Below are positions 1-6,649 of a DNA stretch of 64,000 bases, piece after piece. Under the pieces are notes generated by a model. It had not been told where the DNA came from. It was given only the letters and a program-made list of their open reading frames with translations, and did not search any database. Origin of the DNA: Gemmatimonadota bacterium (GTDB lineage Bacteria; Gemmatimonadota; Gemmatimonadetes; Longimicrobiales; Gaopeijiaceae); assembly GCA_022825135.1 (NCBI GenBank), contig JAJDYN010000013.1:1-64000 (forward strand). The letters are read 5' to 3'. Within the stretch, counting starts at the first letter, position 1, and the number at the start of each line of letters is the position of its first letter. The position numbers and the translations under genes were made by a program.

Positions 1-1
1 C

Positions 2-526
2 GGGGTGTCCCGGCAGGTGGACTGGCGGTTCCACGTCGCGTTCGTGCTCGCACACGAGACCGGTCACCGGATCGGGGCCATCCGCAACCTGAGGTGGTCC
101 GATGTGGACTTCGAGGGCCGCGAGGTGCGGTGGCGCGCGGAGCACGAGAAGACGGGATACGAGCACGTCACGCCGATGACGGACGAGGCGGTAGCGGTGT
201 TGGAGGAGGCGCGGGACGCGAACCCCGGGAGCGGGGAGACGCTGATCCTGCCCGCGACGAAGGATCCCTCGGTGAGCATCGGCAGGGGACGGACGGGCGC
301 TTGGTGGCGCAAGGCCGAGCGGCTAGCGGGACTGGAGCCGAAGGCGCGGCGGGGCTGGCACTCGCTCAGGCGCAAGTTTGCCAGCGACCTGATGGACCTG
401 CCGCTCAAGGTGCTCTGCGAATTGGGCGGGTGGAAGGAGGCCCAGACAGTGCTGCGCTGCTACCAGCAGGCCGACGCGGTACAGCTCAGGAAGGCTCTGG
501 ACAGCCGCCCGCGGGTCCGAGCCTGA
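2..526 (+). CDS. Tyrosine recombinase/phage-type integrase, catalytic domain (5' end outside window)
   Basis: C-terminal catalytic part of a site-specific tyrosine recombinase, which breaks and rejoins DNA through a covalent phosphotyrosine. Counting from the GTG at position 5, all the family landmarks are present: Arg22 in HRIGAIR, Lys49 in EKTG, His119 and Arg122 in HSLRR, Trp143 in LGGW and the nucleophile Tyr153 in RCYQQ. The reading frame is open to the first base, so the GTG is probably internal and the N-terminal arm- and core-binding domains lie upstream of the window. The gene ends about 90 bp from a truncated DinB gene facing it, and a direct repeat lies between them. This fits an integrase at the edge of an integrated element. 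The catalytic residues are intact, so the domain may be active. Confidence 0.85.
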   Translation, partial: GVSRQVDWRFHVAFVLAHETGHRIGAIRNLRWSDVDFEGREVRWRAEHEKTGYEHVTPMTDEAVAVLEEARDANPGSGETLILPATKDPSVSIGRGRTGAWWRKAERLAGLEPKARRGWHSLRRKFASDLMDLPLKVLCELGGWKEAQTVLRCYQQADAVQLRKALDSRPRVRA

Positions 527-535
527 CCCCAAACG

Positions 536-560
536 AATCAGCGGGAGTCAATCAGCGGGA
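536..560. repeat. Direct repeat AATCAGCGGGA x2 behind the integrase gene
   Basis: Two exact copies of AATCAGCGGGA (536-546 and 550-560), separated by 3 bp, lie just after the integrase stop codon. Spaced short direct repeats next to an integrase gene can be arm-type binding sites or part of an attachment site. The sequence alone does not show which, and chance is possible. Confidence 0.4.
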
Positions 561-617
561 ACCCGACCGCCGAATCCCGTAAGCTGCACGATCACAACGA
601 CATGGGAATCGGAAAGC

Positions 618-923
618 TCATGTCGCGTAGGCGTTCTCGTCGAACGACGGATAGTGTGAAGCGTCCCCGCGCGCGAACGCCATCGCGCGCACGCTGAACA
701 TTCGTTCGGCATCGATGACGTGTCCCACCACTTCGCGGATCGACCACTTCCCCGGGGCGTAGCGATACCCTTCGTGGTTGGCCGGAACGGCCGCGAGCAG
801 GTCACGCCATTCCGCGGCCTCGCTCTCGAGCCGCTCGAGAAGCGGCTCCTCGACGGCGCCGACGTAGCTTGCGTACAAGTCAGCGTACTCGTCCGGGTGA
901 GGTCTTCGCACGGAAGTCGTCAT
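618..923 (-). CDS. DinB family protein, C-terminally truncated
   Basis: The 101-residue product matches the first half of DinB/DfsB four-helix-bundle proteins, which are metal-dependent, often thiol-dependent enzymes. The conserved block APGKWSIREVVGHVIDAER holds the first metal-ligand His, followed by the typical stretch reaching FDENAYA. Family members usually run to about 150-175 residues, with a second helix pair carrying the HxxxH metal ligands near the end. Here the frame stops right after DENAYAT, and the sequence beyond does not resume a DinB pattern in any frame I can recognise. The start ATG has an AGGGA Shine-Dalgarno. The truncation point lies beside the integrase gene, so the missing half was probably lost or displaced by integration. 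Likely non-functional. Confidence 0.75.
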   Translation of the reverse strand: MTTSVRRPHPDEYADLYASYVGAVEEPLLERLESEAAEWRDLLAAVPANHEGYRYAPGKWSIREVVGHVIDAERMFSVRAMAFARGDASHYPSFDENAYAT

Positions 924-986
924 TCCCTGTCCCTTCTCCGTCGTGATTGTCGGTGGGAGAAGCCCGGTGCTCCCGCCGTTCTCGTC

Positions 987-1718
987 CTAGCTGATCGGAA
1001 CTCCCAGACCCGCCCGAATCGTGAGCGCCCGGTGTTTCACCGATCCGCTAAGGTCGTCGCTGATGTGGGAGAGTCCCAGAGTATAGAGCAAGCCCACATG
1101 GGCATCGAATGCATCGGTCAACCCGATGTCGATTCCGGCGCCCCCGGCGAGGCCGACATCGATCTTCCGGAAATCGAGCCCGGCTTCGTCGCAACCCGCG
1201 CCCGGGTCAAGAGCGGGGCGGTCCGGACCGCTGATGCGGACCACTCCTTCGCACGATGACTGCAGGCCCAGCGCCGGTCCCGCGAGCAGGTGTCCGGACA
1301 CGCGGTCGCCCGATAGCGGGAACCCGACTCGGGCCAGGACCGAGAGTTCGACATAGTCCATCTCGTAGTCTATGTCGAGGCTCCCGCCCGGCGGCATCTC
1401 CTCAAACCCGCTCAACAAGTCACCCACGATTTCCATTAGTCGAAGCACGTCCAGGCGTCCTCCCTTCTGAGCGTAGCTGCCTCCAAGCTGGAGCCCGAAC
1501 CGGTCCGACACCGGAAGGGTGGCCGCCAGGCCGATCGACATCCTCGTAAGAGACTCGAACCCGGGAGAACGTGTCCCGTCGCTATCGGTGTCCAGGGAGG
1601 TGATGTTCACGCCACCAGTCAGGGACAGCGTCGTCTGCCCGCGCACAGGCGTTGCTCCCAGCGTAAGGACGACGGCGGTCAGGAGCATAGAACCAAGGAG
1701 TGTGGGACACCGTTTCAT
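987..1718 (-). CDS. Outer-membrane beta-barrel family protein (PorT/OmpW-like size)
   Basis: A 243-residue secreted protein. I chose the ATG at 1718 because it starts directly with a signal peptide: Lys-Arg, a hydrophobic core and an Ala-x-x-type end near VRGQ. The mature part begins LSLTGGVNITSL and alternates polar and hydrophobic residues, with repeated Gly/aromatic strand ends such as RFGLQLGGSYAQKGG and GHLLAGPALGLQSS. It ends in a beta-strand. This is the architecture of small outer-membrane barrels (OMP_b-brl type) common in Bacteroidota and Gemmatimonadota. It has four Cys; two (in QSSCEGV and AGCDE) could pair outside the membrane. It is divergent from the propeller lipoprotein at 1872, with about 150 bp of shared upstream DNA. 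The exact substrate or role cannot be read. Confidence 0.7.
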   Translation of the reverse strand: MKRCPTLLGSMLLTAVVLTLGATPVRGQTTLSLTGGVNITSLDTDSDGTRSPGFESLTRMSIGLAATLPVSDRFGLQLGGSYAQKGGRLDVLRLMEIVGDLLSGFEEMPPGGSLDIDYEMDYVELSVLARVGFPLSGDRVSGHLLAGPALGLQSSCEGVVRISGPDRPALDPGAGCDEAGLDFRKIDVGLAGGAGIDIGLTDAFDAHVGLLYTLGLSHISDDLSGSVKHRALTIRAGLGVPIS

Positions 1719-1871
1719 GAGAACCCTGCTGGCGGATTGGTCGAGAAGGGTATCCGAGCCGCACGGAAGAAGCTGGCCGGGCAGACACCTGTAGAGCAAT
1801 ATTCGGACCATGAGACGATTCCGAGCGACTCAGCTTCACGCTCACTGAGCCGTCCCCCGGGGAGGACATTC

Positions 1872-3098
1872 ATGAACCTCGGCTCGTCCGGCAGGCTGCC
1901 GTTCGCCCCTCCCGTTCTGGCGCTCCTCGCAGGGGCCGCCGCAGCCTGCGGCCCGGAAACCACCCCCTCCGGCGACCTCACGATCACGACCGACTCGGTT
2001 GGCGGCATCGTGCGCGTCACCAACACCGGAGCCGCGCCCGCGTGGCAGCTCATCCCGGTCGTCTCCATCGGGCCCACATCCCTGTCGGAAACGGGCGCCC
2101 CCGAGGAGTTCGGCCGCGTCAACAGCGCCGCTCTCGGGCCGGATGAGGCCGTGTTCGTAGCCGACGGCTTCAACGACGAAGTCCGGGTTTTCGGCCTCGA
2201 CGGGACCTATCGCCGCACCTTCGGCCGGAACGGCGATGGCCCGGGCGAGTTTCGCAGTCTGAATTCGGTTGCATGGATGGGCGACCGTCTCCTGACCCTG
2301 GATCCCGGTCTGGGTCGCATCGGAACGTTCTCGGCCGACGGCGAGTGGCTGGGACAGCAGCGCGTCGAGGGGAGCTACAGCGGCTCCCCCGCCCGCATCC
2401 GCCTCATGCCCGTCGGCCCGGACGAGTTCTATCGGCTCGGGCTTCTCAGGGATGCGACCGGAATCGAGTCCCTGCTCGTGGGCCACGACAGTGGCGGGGA
2501 GACGGGCGACACGCTGTCGTTGCTCGAGCCGCCGCCGGGTCCGGCCGGCTTCATCCTTTGCCGATACGGCGAAATGATCACCTCGTTCGCCATCCCGTTC
2601 GGTCCGGGGCTGGCTCAGCACCCCGGTCCCGGCGCGGTGATGTACTCGGCCATGACCGATGCGTACCGAATCGCCATAACCGGGGCTGGCGGCGATACCT
2701 TGCGCGTGATCGAACGCCCCCTCCCGCCCGAGCCCATTTCGGATGAGGAATGGGCAGCCGGGAATCGGGACTTCGAGGAACTCGTTGCCGAGCGGCCCGA
2801 TGCGGAGTGCGATCCCCGGCGACCCGGCCGGCCGGAGGCGAAGTCCTTCATCCAGGGAATCTTCATCGCTCCCGACGGCAAGCTCTGGGTGGAGGTAATC
2901 CGCACCGCCGGGAACAGGTGGGAGATCTTCGATCCGGAAGGCCGACTGCTCGGCACCGTCCCCGCACCCCCGCGCAAGGAAGACGCCGCCCCCGCCTTCA
3001 GCGCCGATCATCTCATCACGATCCGGCAGGACAGCCTCGACCTGGACCACGTCAACGTCTGGAGGATCGAGCGGACGGGGAACCCGGCCGGAGCCTGA
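1872..3098 (+). CDS. 6-bladed beta-propeller lipoprotein-like protein
   Basis: A 408-residue exported protein. The ATG at 1872 follows a GGAGGAC Shine-Dalgarno and opens a signal peptide ending in LLAGAAAACG, a near-lipobox that would place the protein at the membrane as a lipoprotein. The body has NHL/6-bladed-propeller repeats: ALGPDEAVFVADGFNDEVRVF, then a GRNGDGPGEF turn, IFIAPDGKLWVEV and WEIFDPEGRLLGTV. The phrase pattern 'x-x-F-x-x-D-G-x-x-x-R-x-x-G-x-x-G-x-G-P-G-E-F' is typical of these proteins. Role unknown; such propellers usually act as scaffolds or ligand binders. A second member of the same family begins at the other end of the window (63373-64000). Confidence 0.75.
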   Translation: MNLGSSGRLPFAPPVLALLAGAAAACGPETTPSGDLTITTDSVGGIVRVTNTGAAPAWQLIPVVSIGPTSLSETGAPEEFGRVNSAALGPDEAVFVADGFNDEVRVFGLDGTYRRTFGRNGDGPGEFRSLNSVAWMGDRLLTLDPGLGRIGTFSADGEWLGQQRVEGSYSGSPARIRLMPVGPDEFYRLGLLRDATGIESLLVGHDSGGETGDTLSLLEPPPGPAGFILCRYGEMITSFAIPFGPGLAQHPGPGAVMYSAMTDAYRIAITGAGGDTLRVIERPLPPEPISDEEWAAGNRDFEELVAERPDAECDPRRPGRPEAKSFIQGIFIAPDGKLWVEVIRTAGNRWEIFDPEGRLLGTVPAPPRKEDAAPAFSADHLITIRQDSLDLDHVNVWRIERTGNPAGA

Positions 3099-3108
3099 CC
3101 GGCCCCGC

Positions 3109-3492
3109 TTACTCCTCCTCCGGCCGCTGCCGCAACCGCTTCACCCGGCCGCGCCTGCGCTTCGCCTCCAGCCGCTTGCGCTTCTGGGACTCGGGCACGC
3201 GCGTGCGAATCCGCTTCGGCTTCCGCGCCAGACGCTCCTCGAGGCGCCGGCGGAGCCTGGCCAGGGCGACCTGACGATTGCGGTGCTGGCTGCGGCGCTC
3301 CCGGGCCATCACCACCATGCCGGTGGGGAGATGAGTGAGGCGGACTGCGCTGTCGGTCACGTTCTGATGCTGTCCGCCCTTGCCTCCGGCGCGCAGAGTG
3401 TCGACCCTGCATTCACGCAGGAGCTCCTCGTCGGACTCCGGGAGCGCGTAGGGCCCGGATGCTCCGGCCTCACTCACGGGAAGATCACGCAT
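3109..3492 (-). CDS. Peptide chain release factor-like protein (RF-1 domain, GGQ)
   Basis: A 127-residue protein carrying only the peptidyl-tRNA hydrolysis domain of class I release factors. The signature [19 protein letters not shown] has the catalytic Gly39-Gly40-Gln41, followed by [10 protein letters not shown] and the RRSQHRNRQ block. The last 40 residues are strongly basic ([20 protein letters not shown]), as in ribosome-rescue factors of the ArfB/YaeJ and MTRFR type, where this tail enters the empty mRNA channel. No codon-recognition domain is present. The inferred role is release of stalled ribosomes. The ATG at 3492 overlaps the ATG of the divergent permease gene (3491). A GTG at 3477 would also leave the domain whole and may be the true start. 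Confidence 0.85.
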   Translation of the reverse strand: MRDLPVSEAGASGPYALPESDEELLRECRVDTLRAGGKGGQHQNVTDSAVRLTHLPTGMVVMARERRSQHRNRQVALARLRRRLEERLARKPKRIRTRVPESQKRKRLEAKRRRGRVKRLRQRPEEE

Positions 3493-4552
3493 GCTGGAAC
3501 GACAGGAAGACAAGCGGGGGGCGCGGGTACTGGGCGTCCTCGCGTCGGTCGTGGTCGTCGTCGCCGGCCTGAAGCTGGCGGGCAGCATTCTCTCGCTCTT
3601 CTTTCTCGCACTGGTCCTCGCGATCCTCACCCTTCCGGTGATGATGTGGCTGCGCCGGCGCGGCGTCCCCTCCCCGCTCGCCATCCTGATCTCGGTGCTC
3701 CTGGTGGCCGCCGTCGTGGGAGGCCTGCTGCTGCTGGCCAGTCAGGCGTTCGCCGAGTTCCAGGCCCGCTATCCCGCATACGAGATTCGTCTGCTCCTGC
3801 TCTGGCAAATATGGGAAGCGAGGCTGGCCGAGGTCGAGCTTCCCGTCGTCGGGAACGTCTTCGCGGCACTGACGGACCTGTTCTCGTTCGAAGCCGCGCT
3901 CGACCTGGCCACCGGCACCATCCAGCGGGTCCTGGCCCTGGTCACCGACACGTTCCTGGTCCTGTTGATCATGGTCTTCATTCTGGCCGAGGCGGCCGTT
4001 TTCCCCCGCAAGCTGCGCATGGCGCTGGGAGAGGTCGGGGACGACTCGATGAGGCTTACCAAGATCGTTCGCGAAGTCCAGACCTACCTGACCATCAAGA
4101 CCCTGGTTTCCCTGGCCACAGGGATCACCATCGGTCTTTTCGCGGCGGCCATCGGCCTCGACTTCCCGGTGCTGCTCGGGCTCATCGGCTTCGTTCTCAA
4201 CTACATTCCCACCATCGGTTCGGTGATCGCCTCCGTCCCCGCCGTCCTGCTGGCGCTCATCCAGTTCGGTCTGGGCTCGGCGCTGGGCGTGGGTGTCGTG
4301 TACCTGGGCATCAACACCGTCTTCGGAAACATCATCGAACCCAACCTGATGGGGCGCCGACTGGGCCTTTCAACCCTCGTCGTCGTCCTCTCCCTCATCT
4401 TCTGGGGATGGGTCTGGGGCCCGCTGGGGATGTTCCTGTCGATCCCGCTGACCATGATTTGCAAGATCCTGCTCGAGAACACCCCCGATCTCCGCTGGAT
4501 GGCGGTCCTGCTCGGAAAGGGTGTCGGCGATTCCCTCGCGCGTGAGGAATAG
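3491..4552 (+). CDS. AI-2E family transporter (PerM/TqsA-like)
   Basis: A 353-residue integral membrane protein of the AI-2E/DUF20 exporter-like family. It shows the family pattern of two N-terminal helices, a third helix after [14 protein letters not shown], a soluble middle section (about 90-150), and the C-terminal helices with [17 protein letters not shown] and a conserved [20 protein letters not shown] motif. Family members export autoinducer-2 or other small molecules or act in Na+/Li+ antiport; the substrate here is unknown. The stop codon TAG is followed immediately by the ATG of the next gene, so the two are almost certainly cotranscribed. Confidence 0.85.
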   Translation: MLERQEDKRGARVLGVLASVVVVVAGLKLAGSILSLFFLALVLAILTLPVMMWLRRRGVPSPLAILISVLLVAAVVGGLLLLASQAFAEFQARYPAYEIRLLLLWQIWEARLAEVELPVVGNVFAALTDLFSFEAALDLATGTIQRVLALVTDTFLVLLIMVFILAEAAVFPRKLRMALGEVGDDSMRLTKIVREVQTYLTIKTLVSLATGITIGLFAAAIGLDFPVLLGLIGFVLNYIPTIGSVIASVPAVLLALIQFGLGSALGVGVVYLGINTVFGNIIEPNLMGRRLGLSTLVVVLSLIFWGWVWGPLGMFLSIPLTMICKILLENTPDLRWMAVLLGKGVGDSLAREE

Positions 4553-5065
4553 ATGAACACGACCGAGCAAAGCGATTCCGTCTTCGAGCGTCTGCCCGAC
4601 CAGGCGCGGCTGTGGGTGTTCGGGAGCGAGCATCCCCTCTCCGGTCCGGCACGCGCCACGCTGCTCGCGCGCGTGGACGGTTTTCTGTCCCGGTGGAAGG
4701 CTCATGGAGCTCCCCTGGCCGCGGGCCGGGCGTGGCTCTACGACCGGTTCCTGGCGGTTGCTGTCGACGAGAGGGTGACGCCTCCCTCGGGCTGCTCGAT
4801 CGACGCCCTCGTGCACATGCTGAAGGAGCTGGAGGGCGAGATCGGGTCCCGGCTGGTGGACAACACGCCCGTGTACTACCGCTCGCCACAGGGAGTCGAG
4901 CGAGTGAGCCGGGGAGGGTTCAGGAAGCTGGCCGACGCCGGCGAGGTGACGCTGGACACGCCCGTGTTCAACAACACCATCACGCGGCTGGAGGAGTTCA
5001 GGGGAGGAAAATGGGAAGGCCCGGCCCGCCACAGTTGGCAGGGCCGAGCCTTCTTCCGGGTCTGA
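4553..5065 (+). CDS. Conserved protein of unknown function ('ABC transporter ATPase'-like family of Bacteroidota)
   Basis: A 170-residue soluble protein with no P-loop or membrane segment. The pattern LPDQARLWVFGSEHPLS, then DGFLSRWKAHGAPL, FLAVAVDE and SGCSIDALVHMLKELE matches a small family widespread in Bacteroidota that databases often label 'ABC transporter ATPase' without any ATPase motif. The conserved SGCSID Cys and the W-x-x-H-G motif suggest a small enzyme or binding protein, but no reaction is known to me. It begins directly after the stop of the AI-2E-type permease with no gap, so it is probably translated by coupling from the same mRNA. Confidence 0.6.
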   Translation: MNTTEQSDSVFERLPDQARLWVFGSEHPLSGPARATLLARVDGFLSRWKAHGAPLAAGRAWLYDRFLAVAVDERVTPPSGCSIDALVHMLKELEGEIGSRLVDNTPVYYRSPQGVERVSRGGFRKLADAGEVTLDTPVFNNTITRLEEFRGGKWEGPARHSWQGRAFFRV

Positions 5066-5102
5066 GCCGCGGCTTCACGAGGAGAAGCCCGGAGGCCGCG
5101 GC
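5066..5102. terminator. GC-rich hairpin between convergent genes
   Basis: GCCGCGGC at 5066-5073 recurs at 5095-5102. The sequence is its own reverse complement, so the copies can pair across a 21-nt loop. It lies between the ends of two convergent genes and could act as a bidirectional stop, but there is no T-tract. Confidence 0.25.
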
Positions 5103-5143
5103 TGCTCTGTCGGAGAGAGCGCCGGAGCGCTTCCCCGTGTGGG

Positions 5144-5356
5144 TCAGGACTCCAGCCGGATCACGTTCTCCGCCGCGGGGCCCTTGGGGCCGTCAACGAT
5201 GTCGAACTCGACGCGCTCGCCCTCGGTCAGGGAGCGGAAACCGTCTCCCGAGATGGCCGAGTAGTGGACGAAGCAGTCCTGGTTCCCCCCTTCGGGATCC
5301 AGGAATCCATACCCCTTGGCGTCGTTGAACCATTTCACGGTTCCAGTCGTTCTCAT
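5144..5356 (-). CDS. Cold-shock domain protein (CspA family)
   Basis: A 70-residue single cold-shock domain. It starts [19 protein letters not shown], containing the RNP1-like motif KGYGFL, and continues with DCFVHYSAI, the RNP2-like FVHY. The family binds single-stranded RNA and DNA as an RNA chaperone or antiterminator. Length and motif spacing are those of the classic CspA type. The ATG is preceded by an AGGAGGAAG Shine-Dalgarno. The 288 bp between this start and the next gene upstream contain no ORF I believe. Long leaders are usual for cold-shock genes and could carry a temperature-responsive RNA structure, but I did not find a specific one. Confidence 0.95.
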   Translation of the reverse strand: MRTTGTVKWFNDAKGYGFLDPEGGNQDCFVHYSAISGDGFRSLTEGERVEFDIVDGPKGPAAENVIRLES

Positions 5357-5644
5357 GCTACTTCTTCCTCCTGATGACGCGGGACCGGCAGAGGGCGAGA
5401 AATTGCCGCAAGCGGCGCGATCCCGACGGTGGTGAGACTAGTGCAAAGGCCTGTGCGGCGATTGGTTACGGCGGATGATGCGTACGGCAGATAAGTCTGA
5501 AGCTGCGGATCCGGGCACCGGGTCGTGAGTCCCCGGCGAAGCAAACGCGCGAACGCTACAAGGAGAGCGGCAACTCGTCAAGGGACATGATCTGTTCCGG
5601 GACGAGGCATCGGACCGGATCGGTTGTTGCAGGCGTCGTCAGCG

Positions 5645-6649
5645 TCATGAGCTGAGGTGATGCACAAGGAAGCGAACGGCTTCGCCGTCGGCGTGGATCG
5701 ACGCGCGCCATGGCATCCCGCCCTGGACGAAGCCGACGTGGCCGCCGCCGGGGGCGAATGCCGCCACCAGATGCGGGTTGGACGCCACCTGCTCGCGCGG
5801 GATCGCGTCGGGGCTCGAAATGGGATCGTCGCGGCTCTGGATGAGCAGCGCCGGCACCCGGATGCGCGGGAGGAACGGGCGCGCGTCCGACCTGGCGTAG
5901 TAGTCGGCGGCGTCTGCGAAGCCGTGCAGCGGAGCCGTCAGGGCGTCGTCGAACTCGCGCAGGGTGCGGGCGTGGAGCGCCGGCCCGGTGTCGATGATGC
6001 CGTCGAGCAGCGCCTGCTTGGCACGCACCTTCCGCCGCAGCGAGCGCAGGAAGTAGCTGGTGTAGAGGCCGCCCATGAAGCCGCGGCTGATCCGGTCGCA
6101 GGATGCCGCCAGATCGAACGGGACGCAGATGGTCGCGGCGGCTCCGATCGGGCTTTCCGCTCCCCTCTCGCCCAGGTACTTGAGGATGACGTTTCCCCCC
6201 AGGCTGAAGCCGATCGCGCCGATGGGCCGGCCGGGATGGCGGCGCCGGAGGTGCTCCGCGACGAAGGACAGGTCGCCCGTTTCGCCGGCGTGATAGAAAC
6301 GGGCGGTCCGGTTCACTTCTCCGCCGCAGCCGCGGAAGTTCAGCCCGACGCCCCGCACGCCGCGGTCGTACAGGCGGCTCAGCACGCCCGCGGCGTAGGG
6401 ACGGCGGGTGTAGCCCTCCAGACCGTGAAGCACGAGCGCGATGGGGGCGTCCGGGGCCGGATCGGGCGTGAAGTCCATGTCCAGGAAGTCGCCGTCCGGG
6501 GTGTCCAGCCGGCGACGCTCGAGCGGGTGCCAGCCGGCGGGACGGAAGAAAGACCCCGCGAGCGTCTGGGCGTGCGGGTTCCTCAGCCACCACGGGGGCC
6601 GGTAGGCACGCGGCCGGAAGGGAGCCGCGGCCCCCGCTCCACGCGTCAA
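5645..6649 (-). CDS. Alpha/beta hydrolase, YheT/ABHD1-3 type
   Basis: A 334-residue hydrolase. The family signature PPWWLRNPHAQTLAGSF opens the protein, followed by the oxyanion turn VLHGLEG, the nucleophile elbow GFSLGGN (Ser149), the acid region SRDDP (Asp274/275) and the catalytic His304 in GGGHVGF. YheT-like proteins are predicted esterases or lipases. I place the start at the TTG (6649) that overlaps the stop of the upstream metalloprotease gene as TTGA. The frame is open further upstream, but that extension is antisense-like, low-complexity Arg/Ala/Gly sequence inside the neighbour. The overlap implies translational coupling to the metalloprotease gene. Confidence 0.85.
   Translation of the reverse strand: MTRGAGAAAPFRPRAYRPPWWLRNPHAQTLAGSFFRPAGWHPLERRRLDTPDGDFLDMDFTPDPAPDAPIALVLHGLEGYTRRPYAAGVLSRLYDRGVRGVGLNFRGCGGEVNRTARFYHAGETGDLSFVAEHLRRRHPGRPIGAIGFSLGGNVILKYLGERGAESPIGAAATICVPFDLAASCDRISRGFMGGLYTSYFLRSLRRKVRAKQALLDGIIDTGPALHARTLREFDDALTAPLHGFADAADYYARSDARPFLPRIRVPALLIQSRDDPISSPDAIPREQVASNPHLVAAFAPGGGHVGFVQGGMPWRASIHADGEAVRFLVHHLSS

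Noticed and set aside
548..620. Reading through the DinB stop TGA as another selenocysteine
   Set aside because: The sequence beyond the TGA does not resemble the DinB C-terminal half, so truncation is the better explanation.
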